Below, piece after piece: positions 54,821-63,454 of a DNA stretch of 64,000 nt; the stretch's first letter is position 1, and each line of letters opens with the position of its first letter. The notes beneath the pieces are model-generated. The model did not search any database. It was not told the DNA's origin and was given only the letters and a program-made list of their open reading frames with translations. Where the stretch lies: contig NZ_CP023691.1 of the NCBI RefSeq assembly GCF_008704855.1, positions 6,448,001 to 6,512,000 on the forward strand. Direction: 5' to 3'. Source of the DNA: Streptomyces platensis. GTDB lineage: Bacteria; Actinomycetota; Actinomycetes; Streptomycetales; Streptomycetaceae. A program made the position numbers and the translations under genes.

Positions 54821-55694
54821 ACGAACGAACAGTAAGCGCGGCGGTGGTCGCGTGGGTAATACCTGATGGAGGGAATTCGGAGGGTGTCCGGGCGGCGACT
54901 GGGATGTGACATCTCCGCTCCCGAGCCTGGGGCCAGGGTCGGATGCGTGCCTCGCCGCGCTGTCGCCTAACCAAGGCGAACACCAAGATCCCCCGTGTCA
55001 TCACGATCGCCCATGCCATGACGCCAGCGGCCACACGAGGACGATGGCGCGACTCACGGCTGCCATGGTCGGCTCGTCCTGCTTGTGGCTTTTAGCCTCC
55101 GGTTCATCCAGGCGCCCCCCAGCAGGAGGCTACCGATGTGTCGGCGTCGTCTCGGCCGGCTGCTTGCCCGGCGACTGCCCGTCGGGCGGAAGGCGCAGGT
55201 CAGGTGTGCGTAGGCAAGGCCGGAGGAGCGCTGGGAGGAGTTATCCACAGGCCTTTCGGGTGCGGAGTGTGCGCGCTTAGCCTCGCGTGGTGAGGCCTAT
55301 TGGGGCCTTGTGTGGGGCGGTCAGGACCGCCAAGACGAGGGTGAGGCGCGCGGGTGCGTAGGAGGGAGCGGCGATGAGGTCGGCGGGGGATGGCTGCGGT
55401 GCATGGCGGCAGCGGTGGAAGGGGGTAAGCGGCGTACGGTTCAGCCGCCGAGGCGGGGCTTTGCGGGCTCGACACAGTTGGTCAGTGCGTTTCGTCTGCC
55501 GCTTCACCTGGTCCTGGGGGAACTCTGCGCTACCGGGGGACGGCACTGACGAGCCGGGCCCGGCGTCAGGTGGCCGGGGCAGCCGGCCCACACATGACCA
55601 TCGGCCCGGCAAGCGCGAAGCCCCGCACCTCGCGCGGGTGGGGGAAGCAAAGGCTGTTGGAGGGCTTGCGGACTGTCAGGGCAAGCCGGCGAGA
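54821..55694. other. Long intergenic region with a solitary DnaA box
   Basis: 874 bp with no convincing gene. At 54970-55060 on the minus strand, two overlapping frames encode hydrophobic fragments (SRAIVLVWPLAS, then AAGVMAWAIVMTRGILVFALVRRQ), which could be a decayed small membrane gene. A perfect DnaA nonamer lies at 55241-55249. The rest shows no structure I can name. Confidence 0.45.
55238..55251. promoter_or_regulatory. Solitary DnaA box
   Basis: GAGTTATCCACAGG, a 14-base exact copy of the right arm of the inverted pair near 35.06 kb, containing TTATCCACA. Confidence 0.65.
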
Positions 55695-56696
55695 TCACCT
55701 ACTGGCGGCGGCCTGGGGCGTCCCGTGAAGCATGCTGTTCGCCGCAGTGATGGAGACAACCGCCATACGCGCCGGTGGACCGAGCGGCGCACCACAGCTA
55801 GCGGGCGCCGCAGCGCCGTCGGCGCGCTGTTCGACGGCCACCTGCCAGGCACGCCCGTCGGAGTGCGCGACAGTAACGACCCAGGCAGGGGAGGCTCCCC
55901 CGACCGTCGCGCTGCTGGGCGTCCGGCTGTCGGCCGACTTGGGTTCGGGCCACATCGGGTCGGTCCGTACGACGTCGAGTGCGTCCGCCCGGTCCTCCCC
56001 GATCAGCCCGCGGACGGCAAGGTCAGCGGCCTGGCCCGGCCGGTCCCAGGCCGAGCGACCGCGGCAGTGATCGCTCGTGATCCGTCCGTCGCGCGCCGCC
56101 TCCACGGCCTCCTTGACCAAGGGCGCCGAGGCTCGTCCGTAGGCGTAGCCATAGGGGAGGACGAAGAGGGTGGGGGAGAAGCGGTGGCCACCGATGTGGG
56201 TGACCTCCCAGACCTCGGACCCGTCGGCGGCGAGCTCGGCCGCGAGCGGGCGGCCGAGCAGGGCACAGCAGCGGTCCCGCTTGCCGTTGGTGCAGACGAG
56301 AACCAGCGGCTCACCGATGTACGGCTCCCACAGACCGCGATGCTCTCCCCCACCCAGGGCCGAGAAGTCCAGGTCGAGGGCGGCCCGTGGGTCGGTGACG
56401 GTGGTCGTGCGGATCCAGGAGCGTCCCGGGGCGGTGTGGGCGAGGAACATTCGCCGCCGGGAGGTTTCGTGGCAGTCGGCGTGGCGTCCCGGCCGCCGGA
56501 TAAGGGCGACGCGTACGCCTGTCCCCTCAGCCGCGGCTTCGAGGGCCCGGCCGACATCAGGATCCAGGTGACTGTTCGTCAGTGCATGGGCGCCCCAGGG
56601 TCCTGTTTGCTCGATGAGCAGCCAGGTCCGGGCAGGCGCCGCGGTTCCGGCGAGCGATTCGGCCGATTCACGGGAAGCGGTGGCGCAGGTACTCAC
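55695..56696 (-). CDS. Sucrase/ferredoxin-like family protein, iron-regulated
   Basis: A 333-residue Suc_Fer-like protein, a thioredoxin-like ferredoxin family. Hallmarks are CATASRESAESLAGTA near 4-20, VLVCTNGKRDRCCALLG near 140-155 and THIGGHRFSPTLFVLPYGYAYGR near 172-195. GTG 56696 is chosen because an iron box carrying the -10 element lies immediately upstream; longer frames would translate through it. Without a leader the mRNA should be leaderless. Function: probably iron-sulphur redox, exact role unknown. Confidence 0.85.
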   Translation of the reverse strand: MSTCATASRESAESLAGTAAPARTWLLIEQTGPWGAHALTNSHLDPDVGRALEAAAEGTGVRVALIRRPGRHADCHETSRRRMFLAHTAPGRSWIRTTTVTDPRAALDLDFSALGGGEHRGLWEPYIGEPLVLVCTNGKRDRCCALLGRPLAAELAADGSEVWEVTHIGGHRFSPTLFVLPYGYAYGRASAPLVKEAVEAARDGRITSDHCRGRSAWDRPGQAADLAVRGLIGEDRADALDVVRTDPMWPEPKSADSRTPSSATVGGASPAWVVTVAHSDGRAWQVAVEQRADGAAAPASCGAPLGPPARMAVVSITAANSMLHGTPQAAASR

Positions 56697-56715
56697 ATAG
56701 GTGAGCCTAACCTCA
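56697..56715 (-). promoter_or_regulatory. Iron box (DmdR1/IdeR operator) with embedded -10
   Basis: 17 of 19 bases match the actinobacterial iron box TTAGGTTAGGCTCACCTAA (minus strand). The -10 TAGGCT (56709-56704) is inside the box and 7 nt from the GTG start codon. With iron replete, bound DmdR1 would block polymerase directly. Confidence 0.88.
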
Positions 56716-56889
56716 TCCGCCGCGAGTCGGCTCTCGGGTGGGCATCCAGGGGACGAGAGCGAGCGGAAGGGCCCAAGCGTTAGCGGGTGTCCCACCGCGT
56801 GAGTTCCGGCGATGCCAATATCGACGCCCACGCGTTTCGCTGGTGGCGTCAGGGTCGGCACTGCCCGGTACCTCACTCGCGGCTGCCTG

Positions 56890-58137
56890 TCACGGCAACG
56901 GTTGTGGCGGGCGGGGACCGTGGTACTGGCCGCTGGGGCGCATGCGGAGAGGGCGTTCGGCGTATTCCTCCAGGGCGTGGGCGATCCAGCCGGCCGTGCG
57001 GGAGATGGCGAAGATGGTTTCGCCTGCCTCGGTCGGCATGCCCGTCGAGACGGTCAGTACGGCCAAGGCCAGGTCGACGTTGGCGTGCAAGTCCGTGTGC
57101 CGGGCCGTTGTGGTGATCACTTGGTGGGCGGCCTCCAAGGCGAGGCGGGCCCGGGGCACGTCTTCCAGGAGCTCGAAGAGGGTGCGGGCCCGTGGGTCCT
57201 CGCTGTTGTAGAGGGGGTGGCCGAGGCCCGGTACCCGGCGGCCGGCCCGTAGGTGGTCGGCGACGACGGCAGCCGCGCTGCCGCGGTCCAGCACCTCCAG
57301 CAGCATCCGGTGGGCGAGCCCGCTCGCCGCGCCGTGCAGCACGCCGTCCAGGGCCCCGTAGCCGGCCGAGACGATCGCGTACGGATGGGCACGGGCCGAG
57401 GCGGCGACCCGGACCGCGCAGGTCGAGGCGGCGAGGTCGTGGTCGATGAGCAGGACGAGGGCGGCGTCCAAGACGCGGAGTGCCGCGGCGTCGGCCGGCT
57501 CGGTGGTCAGCCGTGACCAGAGGCGAGGCGCGAGTGAGTCGGCAGTGCATTGCTTCGGGGTGTGTGACGGCAAGGCGTCGACAAGGGTCGGGATGAGGGT
57601 GCGGGCGGTCTCCACGACAGTGTCCTCGGACAGGTCGAAGCGCAGGGGGTCGGCGGCCGCGGCGGCGATCACGGCGACCCGTAGCCGGTCCATCGGTCCG
57701 CTGTGGGCCGGCAGTGCCTGGACGGCTCGTTGGGCGGCGGCCAGGGCGTCCTGCGGTGCTGTGAAGCGAATGCCGGGCCGCAGCTCGCCGGTCCACAGCC
57801 ATTCGGCGACTTCCTCGTAGCGGTAGTGGGCGGCGAGTTCCGAGGTGTCGACGCCACGGAAGTAGCAGTGGTCGCGGTCGATCAGTGTGATGCCTGTACG
57901 GACCGCCAACTCGCCACCGGAGGAAGGAGGTTCGCGGCGTCCGGCACGGCGGGCGAGCGCGTCGACCTCCTTCGCGTCGAACGTGCTGCCGCGGCTGCCC
58001 GGCTCGCGGCGGCTGGTCAGCTGGCCGCGACTGACGTAGGCATACACCGTCTCCGGCTTCACGCCGAGCCGGTCGGCCGCCTCCCGGGTGCTCAGTCGCT
58101 GCCCGCCGGCATCCTGTGCTGCTTCTCGATCCGCCAT
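56890..58137 (-). CDS. Citrate synthase-like protein with N-terminal DNA-binding HTH
   Basis: A 415-residue fusion. Residues ~12-60 are an excisionase/MerR-type HTH (STREAADRLGVKPETVYAYVSRGQLTSRREPGS). Residues ~75-410 are a citrate synthase fold: DHDLAASTCAVRVA, GVLHGAAS, GLGHPLYNSEDPRA and NVDLAL with Asp355, so the catalytic His and Asp positions are kept. ATG 58137 is preferred to the TTG at 58173, which lies inside a palindrome. It is divergent from a second citrate synthase; the HTH suggests that it binds the shared promoter and senses oxaloacetate, acyl-CoA or citrate (inference). Confidence 0.88.
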   Translation of the reverse strand: MADREAAQDAGGQRLSTREAADRLGVKPETVYAYVSRGQLTSRREPGSRGSTFDAKEVDALARRAGRREPPSSGGELAVRTGITLIDRDHCYFRGVDTSELAAHYRYEEVAEWLWTGELRPGIRFTAPQDALAAAQRAVQALPAHSGPMDRLRVAVIAAAAADPLRFDLSEDTVVETARTLIPTLVDALPSHTPKQCTADSLAPRLWSRLTTEPADAAALRVLDAALVLLIDHDLAASTCAVRVAASARAHPYAIVSAGYGALDGVLHGAASGLAHRMLLEVLDRGSAAAVVADHLRAGRRVPGLGHPLYNSEDPRARTLFELLEDVPRARLALEAAHQVITTTARHTDLHANVDLALAVLTVSTGMPTEAGETIFAISRTAGWIAHALEEYAERPLRMRPSGQYHGPRPPQPLP

Positions 58138-58164
58138 GAGGTCACCGTATCCAGACCATCCATA

Positions 58165-58207
58165 TTGATTCAATCAACATTGACAAGTGTTGAGTCAAGC
58201 ATAGACA
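58165..58207. promoter_or_regulatory. Divergent citrate synthase promoters with clustered TTGA/TCAA half-sites
   Basis: An AT-rich segment with TTGATT-C-AATCAA (58165-58177) and TTGAC-N9-GTCAA (58180-58198). Six TTGA or TCAA words occur in 34 bp, with a seventh at 58214. TTGACA (58180-58185) plus TAGACA (58202-58207), 16 bp apart, form the rightward promoter; on the minus strand TTGTCA and TATGGA, 16 bp apart, form the leftward one. The palindromes overlap both. Confidence 0.75.
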
Positions 58208-58249
58208 GTCGGATCAATATTCGGGTGAGGAAGAGCAAGGAGAGCAGCC

Positions 58250-59419
58250 ATGCCGACCGCTGAGGTGAACGCACCGATCGACGCTCCCCGGGGGCTTGCG
58301 GGCGTCATCGTCACCGAGACCCAACTGGGCGACGTACGGGGCACCGAGGGCTTCTACCACTACCGCCAGTACTCCGCCGTCGAGCTGGCCACCGCCCGCA
58401 GCTTCGAGGACGTCTGGTACCTGATGTTCCACGGGGAGCTGCCCGACGCCGCGCAGCTGGCGGCGTTCAAGGCCGAGACCGCCGCGCTGCGCACGCTGCC
58501 CGCGGCCGTGCGGGACGCGCTGCCCGCCCTCGCCCATGCCGGTGCGCTCTCCGGTCCGCTCGCCGGGCTCCGCACCGCGCTGTCGCTGCTCGGCGCGACG
58601 GCGGGCTTCCGGCCGCTGTACGACCTCGACGCCGGCCGCCGCCGTGCTGACGCGCTTGCCGCCTGCGCCGCCGTCCCGACCCTGATCACCGCGCTGCACC
58701 GCCTCGGCCAGGGCCTGGCGCCCGTCGAGCCGCGCGCGGACCTCGGCCACGCGGCCAACTACCTCTACATGCTCACCGGTGACGAGCCGGAGCCGGAGCA
58801 GGTGCGGGCCATCGAGGCGTATCTGATCTCCACCATCGACCACGGCTTCAACGCCTCGACCTTCACCGCACGTGTCATCACCTCCACCGGTGCCGACCTC
58901 GCGGCCTGTCTCGTCGGCGCCGTCGGTGCGCTCTCCGGACCGTTGCACGGCGGCGCGCCCAGCCGCGCCCTGGACATGCTCGACGCCATCGGCACCCCCG
59001 ACCGCATCGATGCATGGATCCGTGACCGCGTGCAGCGTGGCGACCGGATCATGGGGTTCGGCCACTCCGTCTACCGCACCGAGGACCCGCGCTCCCGGAT
59101 GCTGCGAGGCATCGCCGAGCGGTTCGGTGGCCCGCTGGTGGAATTCGCCGTCCAGGTGGAGGCGAGGGTCGAAGAGCTGCTGGCCGAGCTCAAGCCCGGC
59201 CGTGAGCTGCACATCAATGTGGAGCTCTACGCGGGGGTCGTCATGGAGCTGTGCGGGCTGCCGCGCGAGATGTTCACACCCACCTTCTGCGCGGCCAGGG
59301 TGGTCGGCTGGAGCGCCAACATCCTGGAGCAGGCCCAGGATTCGAAGATCATCCGACCCGCGGCCCGGTATGTCGGGCCGCCCCCGCCGCAGCCGGTGCC
59401 CGGCGTCGTACCCCGCTAG
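58250..59419 (+). CDS. Citrate synthase (or 2-methylcitrate synthase)-like enzyme, catalytic Asp replaced by Glu
   Basis: A 389-residue citrate synthase-family protein without HTH. It has DHGFNASTFTARV near 200, GPLHGGAPS near 225, MGFGHSVYRTEDPRSRML near 265 and TPTFCAARVVGWSANILEQ near 345. The usual NVDFYS motif reads NVELYAG, so the catalytic Asp is Glu325. This might alter activity or specificity. ATG 58250 follows AAGGAGAG. Divergent from the HTH-fused paralogue, and the two may form a mixed complex or a regulated pair. Confidence 0.88.
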   Translation: MPTAEVNAPIDAPRGLAGVIVTETQLGDVRGTEGFYHYRQYSAVELATARSFEDVWYLMFHGELPDAAQLAAFKAETAALRTLPAAVRDALPALAHAGALSGPLAGLRTALSLLGATAGFRPLYDLDAGRRRADALAACAAVPTLITALHRLGQGLAPVEPRADLGHAANYLYMLTGDEPEPEQVRAIEAYLISTIDHGFNASTFTARVITSTGADLAACLVGAVGALSGPLHGGAPSRALDMLDAIGTPDRIDAWIRDRVQRGDRIMGFGHSVYRTEDPRSRMLRGIAERFGGPLVEFAVQVEARVEELLAELKPGRELHINVELYAGVVMELCGLPREMFTPTFCAARVVGWSANILEQAQDSKIIRPAARYVGPPPPQPVPGVVPR

Positions 59420-59534
59420 CGGGCGAGGCGGCAGGGGGCCGAGCCGGGCCCGCGGCGCCGACGGTCCGTTACGATCGACAGCTCGTCCGCCGCCGGTCCG
59501 CGCGGCCCGCCACCCGCACCATGGAGGCGCTCCC

Positions 59535-60659
59535 TTGGCCACGCAACAGATCCCGGTCGTCGTGCTCGCGGGCTTCCTGGGGTCGGGCAAGACCACCCTC
59601 CTCAACCACCTGCTGGGCAACGGTGACGGCACCCGGATCGGGGCGATCGTCAATGACTTCGGCAGCATCGAGATCGATGCCATGACTGTCGCCGGGCAGG
59701 TCGACTCGATGGTCTCGCTCGGCAACGGCTGTCTGTGCTGTGCGGTCGACACCAGCGAGCTGGACACCTACCTGGAGCGGCTGGCCCGCCCCGCCGCCCG
59801 TATCGATGTGATCGTCATCGAGGCCAGCGGACTGGCCGAGCCGCAGGAACTCATCCGGATGATCCTGGCCAGCGACAACGACCGGATCGTCTACGGCGGG
59901 CTGATCGAGGTCGTCGACGCCGCGGAGTTCGACGACACCCGGGCCCGGCATCCCGAACTGGACCGGCATGTGGCCATCGCCGACATCGTGGTGCTCAACA
60001 AGGCCGATCGCATCGGCGACGCGGCGCGGCGGTCACTCATGGACACGCTTGCCGACCTGGCTCCCGGCCGCCCGGTGATCAGCACCGCATACGGGAGGGT
60101 CGATCCCGAGCTGTTCTTCGACCGCGGACCGGGTGAGGACCTCGACGCGGCCGTTCGCCAGCTGTCCTTCGAGGACCTGCTGCGCGAGGCCGCGGCGAAC
60201 GGGGCTCCCGCCGATGACTCCGACGACCACTGCGGACACCCCGGTGAGTGCGGCCACCCCGGCCACACACACCACGCAGGTCACCTGCACGCCGCCTACG
60301 AAAGCGTGGAGTTCACCTCCGCCGAGCCGATGCACCCGCGCCGCCTCATGGGCTTCCTCGACAGCCGCCCGGCCGGCCTGTACCGCATCAAGGGCTTCGT
60401 CCACTTCGACGTCCCGGAGAACCGCCAGAAGTTCACGGTGCACGCCGTCGGGGACTTCCTGCGCTTCTACCCCGCGCCGTGGCCGAAGGGCGAGGAGCGG
60501 TGCACCCAGCTCGTCATGATCGGCAGCGGTATCGACGCCCCGGCCCTGCGCAAGGAGCTGGAGAGCTGCCGGGACAGCGCACCCTCGGAAGCCGATCCGA
60601 ACAGCATGTGGGGTGTGCTGCGGTACGTGGCAGCAGACGAGGAAGCCGAAGACGCGTGA
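59535..60659 (+). CDS. COG0523 (CobW-like) GTP-dependent metallochaperone
   Basis: A 374-residue G3E-family GTPase. Walker A is GFLGSGKTTLL near 13-23, the metal motif CLCC is near 67-70 (GNGCLCCAVDTSE), and NKAD is near 156. A His/Cys-rich linker (about 228-252, DDHCGHPGECGHPGHTHH) would bind zinc or cobalt. The C-terminal CobW_C domain follows. TTG 59535 has GGAGG 7 nt upstream. Proteins of this family deliver zinc or insert cobalt; no cobalamin genes or clear Zur box are nearby, so zinc is the better guess. Confidence 0.88.
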   Translation: MATQQIPVVVLAGFLGSGKTTLLNHLLGNGDGTRIGAIVNDFGSIEIDAMTVAGQVDSMVSLGNGCLCCAVDTSELDTYLERLARPAARIDVIVIEASGLAEPQELIRMILASDNDRIVYGGLIEVVDAAEFDDTRARHPELDRHVAIADIVVLNKADRIGDAARRSLMDTLADLAPGRPVISTAYGRVDPELFFDRGPGEDLDAAVRQLSFEDLLREAAANGAPADDSDDHCGHPGECGHPGHTHHAGHLHAAYESVEFTSAEPMHPRRLMGFLDSRPAGLYRIKGFVHFDVPENRQKFTVHAVGDFLRFYPAPWPKGEERCTQLVMIGSGIDAPALRKELESCRDSAPSEADPNSMWGVLRYVAADEEAEDA

Positions 60660-60662
60660 CGC

Positions 60663-60694
60663 CGCCGGGCCGGTTCTCCACCGGCCCGACGGCG
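60663..60694. terminator. Bidirectional terminator between the CobW-like gene and parC
   Basis: GGGCCGG and CCGGCCC, 7-bp perfect core with a 7-nt loop, extended by imperfect CGCC/GGCG pairing. Confidence 0.75.
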
Positions 60695-60723
60695 TCGGCC
60701 ACGTCTGCCCTCGCGGCTAGCGG

Positions 60724-63171
60724 TTACACCGGCCCCGCCAGCGCCGCCACCGACTTCGTCAGCGGCACTCCCGAGCCGTCCCGGCGCGGATCCACCTCCG
60801 GCAGCTCCACCGGACTGCCCTTGGCGTCCGCGGCCCGTACCGGAGCGGGCACCGCCCACGCCTGGGTCAGACAGTCCTCGCCCTTCAGGAACCGCTGACA
60901 GCGCACCCCGCCGGTCGCCCGGCCCTTGCGCGGGTACTGGTCGAACGGGGTGAGCTTGGCCGTCGCCACTGAGTCGTCCAGCGTGCCGTGCGAGCCGGCG
61001 ATCGTGAACACCATGGCGTCGGTGGCCGGGTCGACCGCGGCGAACGAGATCACCTTCGCGCCCTCGCCCAGCTTGATGCCCGTCATACCGCCCGCCGGGC
61101 GGCCCTGCGGCCGCACCTGTGACGCCGGATAGCGCAGCAGCTGCGCCTCGTTGGTGATGAAGACCAGGTCCTCGTCACCGGTGCGCAGCTCGACCGCGCC
61201 GACGATGCGGTCGCCCTCCCTGAGGGTGATGACCTCCAACTCCTCCTTGTTGGCGGGGTAGTCGGGCACCATCCGCTTGACGACGCCCTGTTCCGTGCCG
61301 AGCGCCAGGCCCGGTGAAGACTCGTCCAGCGTGGTCAGACAGACCAGCTCCTCGCCGTCCTCCAGAGTGAGGAACTCCGAAAGCTGCGCGCCACCGGAGA
61401 GGCTCGGCGCCGCCGCGGTCTCCGGGAGCTGCGGCAGGTCGATCACCGAGATCCGCAGCAGTCGGCCCAGGGACGTCACCGCCCCCACCTCGCCACGGGT
61501 CGTCGCCGGCACCGCCGAAACGATCACATCGTGCTTGACGCGCTTGGCGTCGACGTCGAAGGTCATGTCCCCGGTGACCGTGCGCGCCAGCAGCCCGGTC
61601 GAGGAGAGCAGCACCCGGCACGGGTCGTCGGAGACCTCCAGCGGCACCGCCCCGACCGCGGGGCCCGCCGACTCCAGCAGGACCGTCCGCCGGTCCGTGC
61701 CGTACTTCTTCGCGACCGCGGCCAGCTCGTTGGAGACCAGCTTGCGCAGCTCGGTGTCCGACTCCAGGATCACCGTCAGCTTCTCGATCTCGTCCTGAAG
61801 CCGGTCACGCTCCGACTCCAGCTCGATACGGTCGAACTTGGTCAGCCGGCGCAGCGGGGTGTCGAGGATGTACTGCGTCTGGATGTCGCTCAGCGAGAAG
61901 CGCTCGATCAGCCGCTCCTTGGCCTGTGCGCTGTTCTCGCTGGAGCGGATGAGGCGGATGACCTCATCGATGTCCACCAGGGCCGTCAGCAGGCCCTCGA
62001 CCAGGTGGAGACGGTCGCGCCGCTTGGTCCGCCGGAACTCGCTGCGCCGGCGCACCACATTGAAGCGGTGGTCGACATAGACCTCCAGCAGTTCCTTGAG
62101 GCCCAGCGTCAGCGGCTGGCCGTCCACCAGCGCGACGTTGTTGATGCCGAAGGACTCCTCCATCGGCGTGAGCTTGTAGAGCTGCTCCAATACGGCCTCG
62201 GGGTTGAAGCCGTTCTTGACCTCGATCACCAGCCGCAGGCCGTGTTCGCGGTCGGTGAGGTCCTTGACGTCGGCGATGCCCTGGAGCTTCTTCGACCCGA
62301 CCAGGTCCTTGATCTTGGAGATGACCTTCTCGGGGCCGACGGTGAAGGGGAGTTCGGTGACGACCAGGCCCTTGCGGCGGGCGGTGACGTTCTCCACGGT
62401 GACCGTCGCACGGATCTTGAACGTGCCTCGGCCCTTCTCGTACGCGTCCCGTACGCCGCCGAGACCCACGATCCGGCCGCCCGTGGGCAGATCGGGACCC
62501 GGCACGAAGCGCATCAGGGTGTCGAGATCGGCGTTGGGGTGCTTGATCAGATGCCGGGCCGCGGCGATGACTTCGCCGAGGTTGTGCGGCGGCATGTTCG
62601 TCGCCATACCGACGGCGATGCCGGAGGCGCCGTTGACCAGGAGGTTCGGGTACGCGGCGGGGAGGGCTGCCGGTTCCTGCTCCTGGCCGTCGTAGTTCGG
62701 CGAGAAGTCGACGGTGTCCTCGTCGATGGACTCCGTCATCAGGGACGTGGCGGAGGCCATCCGGCACTCGGTGTACCGCATCGCGGCGGGCGGGTCGTCA
62801 TTGCCCAGGGAACCGAAGTTGCCGTGGCCGTCCACCAGCGGCAGCCGCATGGAGAACGGCTGCGCCATGCGCACCAGCGCGTCGTAGATCGATGCGTCAC
62901 CGTGCGGGTGGAGCTTACCCATCACCTCGCCGACGACGCGGGCGCACTTGACGTAGCCGCGGTCGGGGCGCAGCCCCATTTCGTTCATCTGGTACAGAAT
63001 GCGGCGGTGCACGGGCTTGAGACCGTCGCGGGCGTCCGGCAAGGCGCGCGAGTAGATGACCGAATACGCGTACTCAAGGAAGGAACCCTGCATCTCGTCG
63101 ACGACGTCGATGTCGAGGATCCTCTCCTCGAAGTCGTCCGGCGGCGGGGTCTTCGTGCTGCGGCGGGCCAT
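60724..63171 (-). CDS. parC: DNA topoisomerase IV subunit A
   Basis: ParC cuts and rejoins DNA in topoisomerase IV. The 815-residue protein has the winged-helix catalytic domain with Tyr133 (RYTECR), [13 protein letters not shown] near 87-99, and a C-terminal beta-propeller. The residue matching E. coli GyrA Ser83 is Ala93, as in mycobacterial gyrase, which lowers quinolone sensitivity; Asp97 is retained. ATG 63171 begins [20 protein letters not shown]. Partner parE is at 45.3-47.4 kb. Confidence 0.96.
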   Translation of the reverse strand: MARRSTKTPPPDDFEERILDIDVVDEMQGSFLEYAYSVIYSRALPDARDGLKPVHRRILYQMNEMGLRPDRGYVKCARVVGEVMGKLHPHGDASIYDALVRMAQPFSMRLPLVDGHGNFGSLGNDDPPAAMRYTECRMASATSLMTESIDEDTVDFSPNYDGQEQEPAALPAAYPNLLVNGASGIAVGMATNMPPHNLGEVIAAARHLIKHPNADLDTLMRFVPGPDLPTGGRIVGLGGVRDAYEKGRGTFKIRATVTVENVTARRKGLVVTELPFTVGPEKVISKIKDLVGSKKLQGIADVKDLTDREHGLRLVIEVKNGFNPEAVLEQLYKLTPMEESFGINNVALVDGQPLTLGLKELLEVYVDHRFNVVRRRSEFRRTKRRDRLHLVEGLLTALVDIDEVIRLIRSSENSAQAKERLIERFSLSDIQTQYILDTPLRRLTKFDRIELESERDRLQDEIEKLTVILESDTELRKLVSNELAAVAKKYGTDRRTVLLESAGPAVGAVPLEVSDDPCRVLLSSTGLLARTVTGDMTFDVDAKRVKHDVIVSAVPATTRGEVGAVTSLGRLLRISVIDLPQLPETAAAPSLSGGAQLSEFLTLEDGEELVCLTTLDESSPGLALGTEQGVVKRMVPDYPANKEELEVITLREGDRIVGAVELRTGDEDLVFITNEAQLLRYPASQVRPQGRPAGGMTGIKLGEGAKVISFAAVDPATDAMVFTIAGSHGTLDDSVATAKLTPFDQYPRKGRATGGVRCQRFLKGEDCLTQAWAVPAPVRAADAKGSPVELPEVDPRRDGSGVPLTKSVAALAGPV

Positions 63172-63454
63172 CGCGGCTGCGGCTCCTTCTGCTGCGTCTA
63201 CTGCCGATGTCGGGAAAGCGTCGGGTCAACCAGTCGGGTCAACCAGCTGGGGGATCGACCCGCGAGTATGTCTGAGTCTGACGCGGACCATTGTGGACCG
63301 CGCCACTGACAACGCCGACCGCGACTCCCCCTTCGGCCCCGCTGGAGCCGAGCGCGGCGTACGTTCGGGGCCGGTCGGACGGGAACTTCGCCAGATGCCG
63401 ACGCGCTTGCATACAGTGACAGAACTTCCTCGCAAGCGGATCGAAGGGACGTAC

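Noticed and set aside
54962-54982. GGTTAGGC, half of an iron box, upstream of the CitA-like kinase
   Set aside because: Only one half of the 19-bp consensus matches; the other half does not.
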